Shown: positions 1 through 10,181, counted from the first letter of the stretch. The stretch: DNA of 39,608 nucleotides from Russula earlei (GCA_025769875.1 JAGFNK010000478.1:1-39608), one strand, 5' to 3'. Numbers and translations: made by a program. Notes: a model not told the origin generated them from the sequence alone.

Positions 1-126
1 TGACTGTCTGATTGAGGGGTCTGTCCAAAGCTTGGGTTAAGCACAGTATAATAAGTGCTATGAGAGTTTTTATGCTGATTGAGCTTGGATTGAGGGAGAG
101 ATCTCAAGTGTCCAAACCAGGGTACC

Positions 127-747
127 TGTTACGGCGTTGCGGCCGTAAGAGCGTTAGCTCAAGGTTCAGTGGGGCCAAGTCCCTGTGACTTGGTTCAAGG
201 GTTCAATGGGGGCTGGCTCAAAGAGACCGGGTCAAAGGTTTAGCATCTCAAGGCTGAGTCAGACAATGACTCAGTCCGCAGACAGAGTCGATCTCCTGGT
301 TTCACAGAAGAGGAGGGTGATGAGAGAGAGGCAGAGGAGAAAGAGGAACACAAGGGTTCCTTGAGGTGTGCTCAGGTCAAGTAGAGTATGGGCCAGCACA
401 AGCAAATTGTGATTTTGAGAGAGAGTACAGGGCAAGGGATGCGACAGGAAATGGGACAAAGCTAAGCTTGGGCATTCCCCAGCTTCTACAGGCGCTTAAA
501 TACTGTATGTAGCGAGGCTGTACAGTACTATAAGTGGAACAATAGGTAAAGGTAGACCAATAGCAAAGGTAGCTCAACAATAGGTGAAACACAATAAGTG
601 AAACACAATAAGTGAAACACAATAAGTGAAACACAATAAGGGATCACCATCAAGGGATGAAATGGTAACCACGGGGACAGGGATAACAAGAGGAACAATA
701 ATGAGGGAGGGATTATGGACGAACCGACAAGGGGGTAAATTACAACA
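127..747 (-). mobile_element. Solo LTR, family A, copy 1
   Basis: A 621-bp unit that begins TGTTAC and ends TACAACA on the plus strand and is flanked by a perfect 5-bp target-site duplication, GTACC at 122-126 and 748-752. A second, diverged copy lies in the opposite orientation at 20991-21607 with its own duplication, which fixes both ends. The TATA-like TATTTAAG reads on the minus strand near the middle, so the sense strand is probably minus. No internal retroelement sequence adjoins it, so it is a solo LTR left by LTR-LTR recombination. The length and TG/CA ends suit a Ty3/gypsy LTR, but the parent element is not in this window. Confidence 0.9.
584..639. repeat. 14-bp tandem repeat, four copies, inside LTR A1
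   Basis: Four head-to-tail copies of GTGAAACACAATAA (584-597, 598-611, 612-625, 626-639). The matching part of the other family A LTR (about 21110-21165) has two clear copies plus degenerate ones, so copy number varies between family members. It lies close to the sense 5' end of the LTR, upstream of the TATA-like motif, where U3 enhancer repeats are usual. Confidence 0.85.
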
Positions 748-752
748 GTACC

Positions 753-1338
753 TGTCCAAACATCATGGCAGTGTTAGTATCTTGTCTCACTCACTCAGCT
801 CCAGATCAAAATTAAATAACTAACATGGTAGTGGATGGGCCACCATCAGTTGATGGACATTTGCACTGCTGTCATCATTCACTCAGCCTCAACTCAACTC
901 AACTAGCAATTCACAGGGTCCAAAGGTGCCGGGCATGTCTCAACAACCACACGCTCGCAGCTCAACATCATGATATATCGCTTATATTCAGTTGGCATAA
1001 CCAACTGCATTACTTAATTGATTCACCTATAAATCATATGAGAACCATATGTGATAAATAATAAGGAATGGTGAATAGTGAATTGAGGTCCTCCATTTCC
1101 GGAAAAGTCATTAAGTCCATTGTGAGTCGCGCGGCGCGACGGCCTCCGCGATGTTTGAATCGATGACACCACATATATGCGTGGACCCGGGGAAGTCAAG
1201 GCGGGGCGGCCATCGCGCACCACCAGTAAGTCCGTCTCGACTGCGTCTCAACATTATGATATGCTCTCATATCTTCCTCCCTGATCCTGGTCACTTTTAT
1301 TGATTAATGGCAAGCCATGAGTGGGACCCACGAAGGTG
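753..1338. other. Intergenic, upstream of secreted-peptide gene
   Basis: No coding region, RNA gene or repeat was recognised here. The sequence is mixed in composition, with a GC-rich patch around 1125-1225. The part nearest the gene probably holds its promoter. Confidence 0.5.
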
Positions 1339-1347
1339 TATATATAA
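1339..1347 (+). promoter_or_regulatory. TATA box of the 1492 gene
   Basis: TATATATAA lies 145-153 bp before the ATG. A pyrimidine-rich stretch at about 1368-1390 follows at the spacing expected for a fungal transcription start. It supports the chosen start codon at 1492. Confidence 0.55.
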
Positions 1348-1491
1348 CGCCAACAACTGCAGTTCCAATTCTCTCCACATTTCCTATTTCTTGTTGGTGC
1401 TGGTAACCTACAACTTAAATCTACCCTTCCGTTCTGCTCCACAAAATCGACAACTTTCATTTTTAAATCTCCGATCTCATTCATAACGAAG

Positions 1492-1930
1492 ATGCGAACT
1501 TCCTTTGTTTTTACCATTATCTGCCTCGCCGTCGGCATCATTCCGTCGTTCGCGCTTCCTTTGGAAACCACCACTACGTAAGCCCACCTCTTCATTCTTT
1601 TGCATCCTTGAATTCGACTTGGCTCGCCAAATTGATTGTGTCCCCAGGGCTGGGAATCATGGTGTGCCGCCGCCGCAGGCTCTGAAGAGGGCCCATCCGG
1701 ATCATGAGCAAGGACACAGCGGACTGCCCAAAAGAGTCAAGGGGGGGGAGGGGCCAGATTCGAAAGGCCGGACACTAACCATGGGGATGCCGCAGACGGC
1801 TTCGAAGAGGACCCGTCCAGATGAGGAAGAACACAGCACACCAGACAAAAGATCTAGGGTAGTGATTGGGGATGATGAATACGTGAGGAGTTTCAGAGAG
1901 TATCCTGGTTGGTTCGCACTTGATGACTGA
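1492..1930 (+). CDS. Small secreted protein with repeated Lys-Arg (Kex2-type) sites
   Basis: Two exons, 1492-1577 and 1648-1930, joined across a 70-bp intron (GTAAGC to CCCCAG) in frame, give 122 residues. Residues 1-21 form a signal peptide: Arg2, a hydrophobic core, and a likely cut after SFA. The mature part has no cysteine and carries four Lys-Arg pairs (42-43, 57-58, 82-83, 96-97), the sites cut by the Golgi protease Kex2. Two imperfect repeats 39 residues apart each begin with PQ and contain two KR sites (PQALKRAHPD and PQTASKRTRPD); the DNA repeats too (1773-period from 1673 and 1790). This is the architecture of fungal Kex2-processed repeat proteins and some RiPP precursors. The last fragment, residues 98-122, is acidic and aromatic (ends YPGWFALDD). 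No homologue is recognised; release of peptides is inferred. The frame is undamaged in a region full of broken genes. Confidence 0.8.
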
Positions 1931-2116
1931 TGCCTCTTTGGACGAGATATATATTATAATTATACTGTATGTGTATTATAACCGCCCTACTCTCTCCAAC
2001 ACTATGACACCATGTGACCTTTGGGAAACTGGCCCAATGTTATAGATAAGATAAACAATGGCTTGTACTTTCACCGTTTTGACTGTAATAACTACATGTA
2101 CATCCATCCGATGTAA
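1931..2116. other. 3' flank of secreted-peptide gene
   Basis: AT-rich sequence following the TGA at 1928-1930, with TATATATTATAATTATACT-like runs just after the stop that could hold 3' processing signals. Nothing else is recognised. Confidence 0.4.
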
Positions 2117-2182
2117 ATGAACCGTTTTGACCCAAGAGTTATCGTGTGTAATGTTACTCTCCTTGACTTGTGCGACGCGGCA
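2117..2182 (+). repeat. Dispersed repeat R, copy 1
   Basis: The core TTTTGACCCAAGAGTTATCG and the following 40 bp are recognisably related to the reverse complement of about 5331-5410 and to plus-strand 37389-37450. The three copies share the order TTTTGACyCAA, a TTrT.rTGyGyAA block, and a short CG-containing tail. It directly abuts the low-complexity block at 2190. Its identity is unknown. Confidence 0.5.
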
Positions 2183-2189
2183 CCCCATC

Positions 2190-3160
2190 GTGACCTCTTC
2201 ACTTCAGCACCATCTGGGTCAGTGCTGTCCGCCATATCGCCACCATCACCAACCACCACTGTCACCTCAGCTTCCCCTGCCTCAGCCGTCTTAGCAACTG
2301 CCACGCCAGCTGTCATCTCACTCACTTCCGTTGCCACCTCAGCTCTTCTTTCCATCACCAGCACCAGCAACAACAACAGCAAAAGCACCATCACCAGCAA
2401 CAGTGCCAGCACTGTCGTCTATGCTCCACAAAAACCAGCACCAGCCCTGCGGCCCCAGTGTAGGTACCAGCTGCGCCAATGGCCGTCAGTTCAGCAGCAC
2501 CAGTCCTCACCTCCGTCTTAGCCTCATCGTCCCCACCTCCGCCCCATCCGCCGTATCGCTGGCATCTCCAGCTGCCACAGCCACCACCTCAGCCCAAGCC
2601 ACCTTGGCTTCACCGCCGTCCACCGCCTCAGCCCTCCCCTCCGCCACCACTGTCTCAGCACCCTCTGCACCTCCCAGCCTCATGTCGCCTTCACTTATTT
2701 TGCCAACCCTTGCCCTGCCACCTGCTGTTTATTATTGCCGCCGCCTACGCCTTCGTCTACAAACCCATGCTCGTCGATCATGCCTGCTCCACAACATTCC
2801 AACCCTCTGTCACTACCTCCACCTTCCGACTCCGCTGTCCTTTCGTTTTCCCCACCCACCGCCATGCCGCCTCGCCTAGCTAAAGAAGTTCATGCAGAAC
2901 TTACAGATGAACGCCACAATGTACTGGAAACCGAAAACGCCGCCCCCTCAGAGAAACAAGCACAGTTGCCACGACCAGGAGTTCGCCAGCATGCCAGGTC
3001 GCACCACCATCTCAGGAGACACGCTGCACACTGCCTTCCCTCTTGCCTCCCCACCCACTCACGCACCATCATCCACGTGTGCCACCACCACCTCAGTTGG
3101 AGACGGCCACAATGCCGCAGCCAAGACACGACAGCAAGAGCAACGTGCAAGTCACCAGAG
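2190..3160 (-). repeat. Ala/Glu/Val/Thr-type low-complexity repeat, copy 1
   Basis: Degenerate repeats built on (A/S)-CC-(A/G)-C-type triplets. On the minus strand the reading runs through units such as AEVATEVSEMTAGVAVAKTA and GAETVVAEGRAEAVDGGEAK; on the plus strand it gives Pro/Ser/Thr/Ala-rich frames. The same kind of repeat, with the same neighbouring GTCTCC-rich segments (about 3000-3130 here and 38150-38440 there), fills 38090-39608 in the opposite orientation. Several overlapping frames stay open on both strands because of the repeat, so none is called as a gene. Confidence 0.55.
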
Positions 3161-3162
3161 AT

Positions 3163-4700
3163 ATGGTTACCGGTGCTTATCGAAGTCCCTCCGCCACCCC
3201 CTCCTCCGGGGAGCTTTTTCGACAATGTGACGGATTGGGCTGCCAAGAATCCAGGGAAAGCATCTAGCTTAGGAGTCAGTGTGGTGGACTTGGGACTGCT
3301 AGTCGGTTACAATGCCTACTGGGTCAGGACGCAGTTTAGGTTGCATAAACGGTATCACATGGCAGCCGAACGCAGGGAGGTCATTGGTACGTCTTATTGG
3401 CCTATACCTTTGGGAGATTCCTCTTATGATCCGTCATCAGTCTCATCAGTCGTGCTTGGGGGAGACAATCCGGTCGCACTCCCCCTCATCCTCGCTCTTG
3501 AGAAGAAAGGATAATCGTCGCCAGTGTCGCCACACCCGATGCGGTGGATGAACTCGAACGTTCGGGTAAGGGGTTTGTCAGAGCGCTCGTCTTGATCCAA
3601 TTGAGGTGACATAGTCACCGCGGAGGCCCACGCCCTCGTCTCACAAACGCGATAGTCCACCGCGATCCCGATCTCCCTTCGCTCCCTGGCCTCCACTCTA
3701 TCTCACAGATTCCCAATTCACATCCACGGTGATCCACATGCCTCCCCCGCAACGCATCCCTTTGTCCACTCCGTCGTCTCCCTTCTCAGTCTCCCCCAAT
3801 TCTCCCCCCTCACCCCTCTGGAACATGTCCAGCTCCAGGGCGAATATCTCAACGTCACGCACATCACCCCTATCCAGATCATCCAGGCTCTCCTGCCGCT
3901 CATGCGCAATGCCCCGTCACGCACGCGCGACGCCATCGAAAACGGCAAGGGCAAGAAGAGCATCGTTGCATGCGTTCCGGCGCTCGACGCGTGCGTCGGG
4001 CTGCCTTTCTTGGGACCGAGCTCGATGAGCGCAGCCGCGACTCTTCATGCAGTTGACCTCCTTCGCCGTGAAGTGCGCGTCGCTGCCTCGACGGGCGGTG
4101 CTGAAGGGATGAACGACGTCGAGGTTGTCAGCCTTGAAGCGGGCCAATGCGATATTCCGCCGTTCGCATGTCGACCCCTGCTGGATTACGATTCCAAGGA
4201 GGACACGAAGTCATGGACTCCATCCGAGAAGCTGGCTTACGGTCCCGCATGGGAACTTACTCTGGAGGGACGAGGTCGCAAGTTCCAGAGGAAGGCCAAG
4301 AAGGTGGAACTCTTCGTCAATGATCTCGTCCAGATTGTCGGCCATGGCCGTGTGTGTTCCGTGTCAATCTGCGGCCTACAGACTCATATCTGGTCGGCTT
4401 TTGACTGGCTACATGGTGGGCGCTATGCCGTTGGATCTGGAGGTAAATTTCCTCGCACTTGATGCCGCGCGAATGTACCTTGCTGATAATCGTGGTGCCT
4501 TTTGTAGCCGTGATCGGCTTGCCGCTATCCACATCCTCCATCTCTATCAATGCCTCGCCGCCTCCCTTCGAGCACGCCGACACAACTGCACCCACAACGA
4601 CAACCTCAACAACGGCATCTTCAGCAGCAGCAGTGTCTGGCCTCACTACAACACGCGATGACCAGGCCCACACACATTCATGTGCGCCTCATGCCTCACC
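3163..4700 (+). pseudogene. DUF1776-family (short-chain dehydrogenase-like) pseudogene
   Basis: Read across three frames, the plus strand gives a protein of the fungal DUF1776 family, which has an NAD(P)-binding short-chain dehydrogenase-like fold. Matching segments in order: a proline run followed by FFDNVTDWAAKNPGK (about 3190), LGVSVVDLGLLVGYNAYWV, then VLGGDNPVALPLILALEKKG (3451-3511), IVASVATPDAVDELERSGKG (3512-3570), HPFVHSVVSLLSLP (about 3750), and MRNAPSRTRDAIENGKGKKS onward (3902-4250). Single-base losses after 3511 and near 3595-3600, and a stop near 3650, break the frame. An intron-like stretch at 4443-4507 (GTAAAT to TTGTAG) is kept, so this is a decayed genomic copy, not a retrocopy. 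The natural N-terminus is missing: the frame merges into the low-complexity block. Biochemical role in the cell is not established here. Confidence 0.65.
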
Positions 4701-5330
4701 TTGTTGACACTCATATCGTCCACGCCTCCCTTGCTGCGACTTGTTGCAGCGTGCGACGATGTCAGCCGCATCCACCACTACTTCCTGCATGACGGAGGAC
4801 TGCCTTCCCCCTCGCTCTCGACAATCTCACATGACAACACCGAAAGCCACATTCAAGACAGTTTGATCGGTGGATGGTCAAACTTTCAACCCCCTGGAAG
4901 TGTAAGGGAGGATTCCCGCTAGCCATGGAATCACTCGTATGTGTCATCTGTTGCATCATCCACCTTACTTTATGCTGACGTGTCGTGTCTTAGGTCCACA
5001 TGCAATCCCGATCACTGCCTCGACACAGGCCTTGCGTCGTCTTCATCTCGCGCGGTCTTGACTCTTTCACAACTCCTGCCTTCCATTTCATACTTCTTGT
5101 AGTTACTTTTGATGTAAATCCATAGCTACCCTTCTGCAACAAAAAGTTCCCTTTCCCTCTATCTTTGACTCAAGACATTCTGGAGTTCTTGTCACATCCA
5201 TGTTTGATGTCTTCCCAGAGCTCACTCACCTCTTGCCTTGAGTGCATAGTAGGTTTTGAGAAAGGATGCATTCAGAGAATGAACACCTGAAGGGGGTAGG
5301 GAAGGGGAATTGGAATTGGATCAAGGACTG
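4701..5330. other. No recognisable gene
   Basis: The Ser/Thr/Pro-rich frame that follows the DUF1776 remnant fades out by about 4710. From there to 5330 only short unrelated frames occur, with no RNA gene or repeat recognised. Confidence 0.4.
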
Positions 5331-5410
5331 GGGAAACCTGATGCCACTGTTGCACAATTTGAGGATAACATTGCACATGATAACTCTTTGGGTCAAAACA
5401 CTATGGGGAT
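5331..5410 (-). repeat. Dispersed repeat R, copy 2
   Basis: On the minus strand this reads CCCCATAGTGTTTTGACCC then CAAAGAGTTATCATGTGCAA, matching the copies at 2117-2182 and 37389-37450. It ends immediately before the inverted-repeat element at 5427. CCCCATAGTG at its edge is also present in the copy at 37400. Confidence 0.5.
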
Positions 5411-5426
5411 TAGGGCTGTGCACTAT

Positions 5427-6043
5427 ACTATCACCTATGGGGAACTCGCCATTCCACTACCATCTTGCCGATTTCATTTTCCCCTGTATCTGCTCAAACA
5501 ACCCCATTTAAAACTTTGCAGTCATACTATTGAGTGCCATTCATGTCATTCTAGCAAAGAAAAATGGAGGTCCATTGAGTGGTTTTCGAGTAGTATTTTG
5601 GCTGGAGGTCACGCCTGCATCACGCCTTCTGTCATGGTGGAGTGCGGAGTTTGATTCCAGCTGGGTGATCACTCGGAGGAGTCTGGTCACCACTGCTGTT
5701 TTATCCTCTTAATGCCAATGCCATGTTACAGGTGGTCCAATTGGCCAGCACAAGACCATACATATGAGCAGGGGCTACAGGCAGCTATAACAATAATATA
5801 TATTGATCTTTTACTTTTACTCGTGCAGCACTGGCCCATGATGTGAGCACCGCGTTCCGTACATAGCAAGTCCTGGATTTCACTCAATAATGCTACTCCA
5901 TTACAACTGTTTTCCCTAGTCCCCAATAAATACATTCATCCCGGGCGGACTTTAATTTGGCATGTGTTACATGTCCGTTACTTTCGTGACATTTGTGACT
6001 GGCAAGATGGTAGTGGAATGGCGAGTTCCCCATAGGTGATAGT
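5427..6043. mobile_element. 617-bp non-autonomous element with 43-bp perfect TIRs
   Basis: Positions 5427-5469 and 6001-6043 are perfect inverted copies (43 of 43 bp); the ends read ACTATCACCTATGGGG. They are flanked by ACTAT at 5422-5426 and 6044-6048, which would be a 5-bp target-site duplication. Because the terminus itself begins ACTAT, the exact edge could shift by a few bases. The 531-bp interior has no coding capacity, so it would be a MITE or internally deleted DNA transposon needing a transposase from elsewhere. The superfamily is not assigned. Confidence 0.7.
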
Positions 6044-6688
6044 ACTATCACTGACTGGGGGTGGTGTCGCTGACAAATTGTTTCACACACAAGACGTGCA
6101 CACTTGAGTTGAGTGAGACAATGAGTTCTCACGAGAATTGGGGTTCTTGGTGACAACACAGCAAAGGCTAGTGTATACTGCGGAGTGGGGAAAGCTTTGA
6201 TGATCCTGAAGTGTAATCCAGTGAGATTTCACAAGAGAACAAGCTTAAGGCTTGTTCTCGTTAAGTGGCAGTCTTATATACATGAAGAACAACTATATCA
6301 AATGATGTCCTTAAGGAAACATCAAGGCAATCGAAGTGAGAACATGCTGGAACCTGACAGAAAACACAAGTCTGTAAACAAGTCATAAAACATGAAGTGG
6401 ACGTGAGGTCCGTCCAGGTAGGCTAGCCTGGTTGCTGGTCTGGTCCAAAGTACCAGTTCTGTGACAGTACTGTATTATGGGTACGGCCATATATTTGATG
6501 GGTCTCAACAGGTAATATCTGTCGCATACCCATACTGTATAAACTCTGCAGCAGTCAGCAAACAGGATGGTATGGGGGATTGAATGGCCATATTATGGGC
6601 AATGGGTCATATATTAAAGACTAAACTACTGATACAACACTATTTTCACCCTTCAGTGTTCTGTTTGCATGTTCTCATTGCAACAATC
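6044..6688. other. No recognisable gene; 5' flank of LINE 1
   Basis: Only short open frames. It contains a perfect 25-bp palindrome at 6235-6259 (10-bp arms, GAGAACAAGC and its complement). The 3' part may be the 5' leader of LINE copy 1, but the second LINE copy has no matching leader, so this cannot be tested here. Confidence 0.4.
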
Positions 6689-6961
6689 ATGGATCTTGGT
6701 CTGCCACCACCACCACCACCTAACCCTAACCCCAATCCAAATGCCCCCCACCCCCAGGAAAAGCCTCCTGACCCATGGAAATCTTATCCATTGGGAGAGA
6801 AACACCCAAAAAACACAGTGACTGCCCTGATCAAAGGTGGAGACACAACCACACCACCAGACCTGGTACCACGTACCCCAGTTGAAAGCAAAGCCAAAGT
6901 CCTCACCTCAGACACCAGGAAAGACAGTGGCACTGTCAAGACACGTACTGCTGATCCTTAA

Positions 6962-7121
6962 GGCCCCATACAGCAACCGAGATTTCTTGAAACTTGAACT
7001 TGGAACTTGAATTTCGGGATTAGCCAGGTGTGACAGGTGTGACAGGTGTGATGACAGTGACATGTCATATGATTAACTAATATCAGTTGTTTTTGTCTGT
7101 TAACTGTAATTCACATATTTG
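6962..7121 (+). repeat. Harbinger left TIR, 160 bp
   Basis: Pairs with 10022-10181. Inside it, TGTGACAGG is repeated near 7027-7050, a possible transposase or Myb-partner binding array. Confidence 0.92.
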
Positions 7122-7228
7122 TTGTTGTAATGACTGATGTGCCCAAAAACTTTTTATGCCCCTCCGAGTCATGGCCAATTTTTTACCCCCCGATTTCAAG
7201 TTGTCACTGTCCGTCCCTGGTCAATGCT

Positions 7229-8570
7229 ATGGCTGATTACCTTGATCAGGAGAGGCTGTATCTGCAGCAGGTACAACGGCGACACCAACAACTTCTAATG
7301 ATACAGGTTATGCCCTTTATGGCTTCCAGGCCATACTGTCAATACTCAAACCCTGTTCTCCTCCTATTCCATATCACACCTCTGCCCTCACTGGTCTTGC
7401 CTGGGTCCATGAACTACTCACCGGCCACCCAGAATGCATCCGGAATGAACTTGGGGTCCATAAACATGTGTTTCACAAGCTCCAGCAGACTCTCCACAAC
7501 TTTGGTGTTGCGTCATCTCGGCATGTCCAAATTGAAGAACAGGTTGCCATATTTCTCTATGCTGCTTCCACCGGGCCGTCAACAACAAATATTGGAGAGC
7601 GTTTTCAGCGGTCACCAAGCACGGTCTCAAAGTACGTATCCCATGGTTTCCTTCTATATATCTTCTGATGGATATCCAGATATTTTAAAAAGATACTTGG
7701 AGTTCTCGCAACCCCCCCTTTCTACACCACCTTTGTACAGCTTCCTGATGCCGATTCCCCTCCTCACTCCTTTATCCAAGGGAATCCCAATTTTTTTCCC
7801 TTTTTCAAGGATGCCCTGGGTGCTATTGATGGCACCCACATTGGTTGTTACTCCACTGCCGCAGAGCGCGATGCAACAAGAGACCGCAATGGCGTTCTCT
7901 CACAGAACTGCCTTGCTGCTTGTTCATTTGACCTCCGCTTCACATATCTTTTGACTGGTTGGGAGGGCTCCACCGCCGACTCAACTCTTTTCCACGATGC
8001 CCATCATTCCGATTTCCCCATCCCAAGAGGGAAATACTATCTCGCTGATGCAGGCTTTGCCTCATCAAACACACTGCTTGTTCCTTATCGAGGTGTACGA
8101 TATCATCTATCTGAGTGGGGTCATGCTGGCATACGGTGCGTTCTCTCTTTCTTTCCCATCTTCTCACTAATTTTTACGCTTGTCCTAGGCCACGCACACC
8201 CCAGGAATAATTATTCAATCTGCGCCATGCTCAAGCTTGCAACGTCATAGAGCGTATGTTTGGGATTCTCAAGCGGCATTTCAAAATCCTTCGGTACCCC
8301 CCTGAGTATAACATGGACATTCAAGCGCGCATCCCATCGGCACTTGCAGCCCTTCACAATTTTATTCGCCATTATGATCACAGTGAGATCGATGTATTTG
8401 ATGACAGGGTAGACCCTCAGATGGGTCATCGTGAAGCGGCTGGTGAACTGGGAAGAGGGGTAGTGACGCACTATGAGAGGGAGCAAGCAAATATCAGGCA
8501 AGACAGGATTGCGGGTGAGATGTGGGAGCAGTATCAGAAAACACTTGAGGATCGCGCAGCAGGTATTTAG
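7229..8570 (+). pseudogene. Harbinger-type DDE transposase, lightly damaged
   Basis: Exons end at 7631, 8135 and 8570, with introns 7632-7679 (GTACGT to TCCAG) and 8136-8188 (GTGCGT to CCTAG). The protein matches the DDE_Tnp_4/Harbinger family: an N-terminal helical region (HVQIEEQVAIFLYAASTG, GERFQRSPSTVSK), then the catalytic triad Asp in GAIDGTHI (codon 7828), Asp in YLADAGF (8047) and Glu in NVIERMFG (8250). Family function is TIR-directed cut-and-paste. Two lesions are seen: a TAA at 8208-8210 where homologues have Glu before LFNLRHA, and a frame change between about 7270 and 7306, so the start (ATG 7229 or 7224) is uncertain. It runs towards the minus-strand Myb gene, with a 109-bp gap. 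Confidence 0.82.
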
Positions 8571-8679
8571 TTCAGACACATGTCCACATGTTTTCAGAAA
8601 ATGAAAGAACACTTCATGGCATTCAACAAATTACGATACATGCATGTGATGGGTGACTACTGTAGAAGTACAACTACAG

Positions 8680-10016
8680 TCAGGACGTCCTGGCCTTCTC
8701 CAACAGATCCTTGATGTAGTTGCGTGCAATCTTGCGTGACAACGCTGACCCATTAGTCATAAGCACAATATAACTGTCTATGCGCACAATGTCACAAGAT
8801 CCCAAGATATTGATCACAGGGACAACATCATCCATGGAGAGCCATTCACCATTCAGTTCAATATCCTGGGTAAGATGTTGAATTGCCAGTGACCGATGGG
8901 TGGTCTCGGGAAGTGCCGAGATAGTTATGATGTCATTTGAAGGCGGCATATGCATGGCCGGAGGTGGGGCTGGGGCTGGGTTTGAGGGGAGTGCCAGCAG
9001 CATTGGGAGTGGGGGGAGTGCCAGCGACATTGGGGGTGGGGACGAAGCAATGAATGCATGCATGGTTGAGTTGAAGTTATTGGAAAACCTCTCCATGGTT
9101 GACTGCATGCCATGGACAGCAACTGCCGTGGAATCAGACTTGAGTTTTTTGGTAAATGAGGAAGATATTTTGGAGGTGACATCCTTGACCTGAGATACTT
9201 TGCGTTTGGAATGAAGGACACTGGATGAGGAGGAAGAGCGATCTGGCGCCAGAGATGACAAGGAGTCCCCACTTTGACGTTCAAACAAATTGGGATTGGG
9301 GGACAGCAACGCAGATGACTGAGGGGGAGTAAAATGGGCTGTCGACTGCATGCCCCGATATGAATGGTGGCCTCTTGCACTTGATGGCATCAGAGATTTC
9401 ATGATGCTGTGATGCGGCCAGCCTTTATCCCTGTACTTCTTGTATTCTTGATTATTCTACTAATGATCAGATGGCATTGACAAATTAGATGTTATGTACG
9501 CACCTTGACTAGATCACTCCACACCGATTCCATTTCAGGTGGAACAACAATTCCATTCTCATTGGTCCATAGGTGCCCAACCCTGGACTCATTCCTGAGA
9601 GCAACGATTAGCAAGTACTCCTTCTTCATCTAGTAGTAGACAATGTTAGCTGCATGATATGGCAAAGCAAAAAAATTTCGTACCCTTTGCCATTTTGATT
9701 TGCACATAGGTCCAGTCTTGATAGGACCCTTCTCATGCATGGGCTTAATAGAATTGGCTGCTTGGTTGAAGGTAAGGTCCTTGAACATGGTGTTGGAGGT
9801 CATGTTTCCTTCTTGTTTCCACTCGACAAGGAACAGTAGAAATGCAGCTTCCTCTTCAGTTGTCCATATAGCCTTGTTACTTTCTGAGACTAGACTTCCT
9901 TCCATGGAATCTGGACTTATTGATGAGCGGGTCTGCATCATATGGGGTGGTGGAGGTGGGGGTAGAAAGATTGACACGCCAATCGTTCCCGAGCCCAAGT
10001 CATTACACGACATCAC
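8680..10016 (-). CDS. Harbinger-associated Myb/SANT-like DNA-binding protein
   Basis: Three exons on the minus strand, 10016-9684, 9629-9504 and 9456-8680, splice in phase 0 (GTACGA to ACTAG; GTGCGT to TTAGTAG) to about 411 residues with no lesion. The N-terminal third is a Myb/SANT-like trihelix (AIWTTEEEAAFLLFLVEWK, then CKSKWQRMKKEY and an exon 2 helix ending VWSDLVK). The C-terminal two-thirds is Ser/Pro-rich with a basic patch (HSKRKVSQVKD) and a terminal helical segment (IARNYIKDLLEKA). In PIF/Harbinger elements this partner brings transposase into the nucleus and to the TIRs. The start may instead be an internal Met about 25 residues in (MMQTRSS). Being intact beside a nearly intact transposase, it could still act in trans. 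Confidence 0.82.
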
Positions 10017-10021
10017 ATATG

Positions 10022-10181
10022 CAAATATGTGAATTACAGTTAACAGACAAAAACAACTGATATTAGTTAATCATATGACATGTCACTGTCATCACACCTG
10101 TCACACCTGTCACTCCCGGCTAATCCCGAAATTCAAGTTCCAAGTTCAAGTTTCAAGAAATCTCGGTTGCTGTATGGGGCC
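10022..10181 (-). repeat. Harbinger right TIR, 160 bp
   Basis: Inverted copy of 6962-7121 with about two mismatches, both near the subterminal TGTGACAGG repeats. Its outer end GGGGCC abuts the TAA duplication at 10182. Confidence 0.92.

Larger units (their letters stand above)
6962..10181 (+). mobile_element. PIF/Harbinger DNA transposon, 3,220 bp
   Basis: Starts GGCCCCATACAGCAACCGAG and ends with its complement. The 160-bp terminal inverted repeats (6962-7121 and 10022-10181) differ at only about two positions. The target-site duplication is TAA (6959-6961 and 10182-10184), the 3-bp TWA type typical of PIF/Harbinger. It carries the two expected genes in convergent orientation: a DDE transposase on plus and a Myb/SANT-like protein on minus. 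The host sequence is a chromovirus solo LTR whose uninterrupted copies are present at 17967 and 27410. High TIR identity points to a recent insertion. Confidence 0.93.

Noticed and set aside
584..639. Short regular repeats that could suggest a CRISPR array
   Set aside because: Units are tandem without spacers, lie inside an LTR, and the genome is eukaryotic.
2331..2883. Pro/Ser/Thr-rich plus-strand frames
   Set aside because: Two or three overlapping frames are open together and the sequence is a triplet repeat related to the one at 38090-39608.
7271..7306. A 36-bp intron (GT to ACAG) near the transposase start
   Set aside because: Removing it does not bring the upstream ATG frame into the downstream conserved frame, because 36 is a multiple of three and the frames differ.
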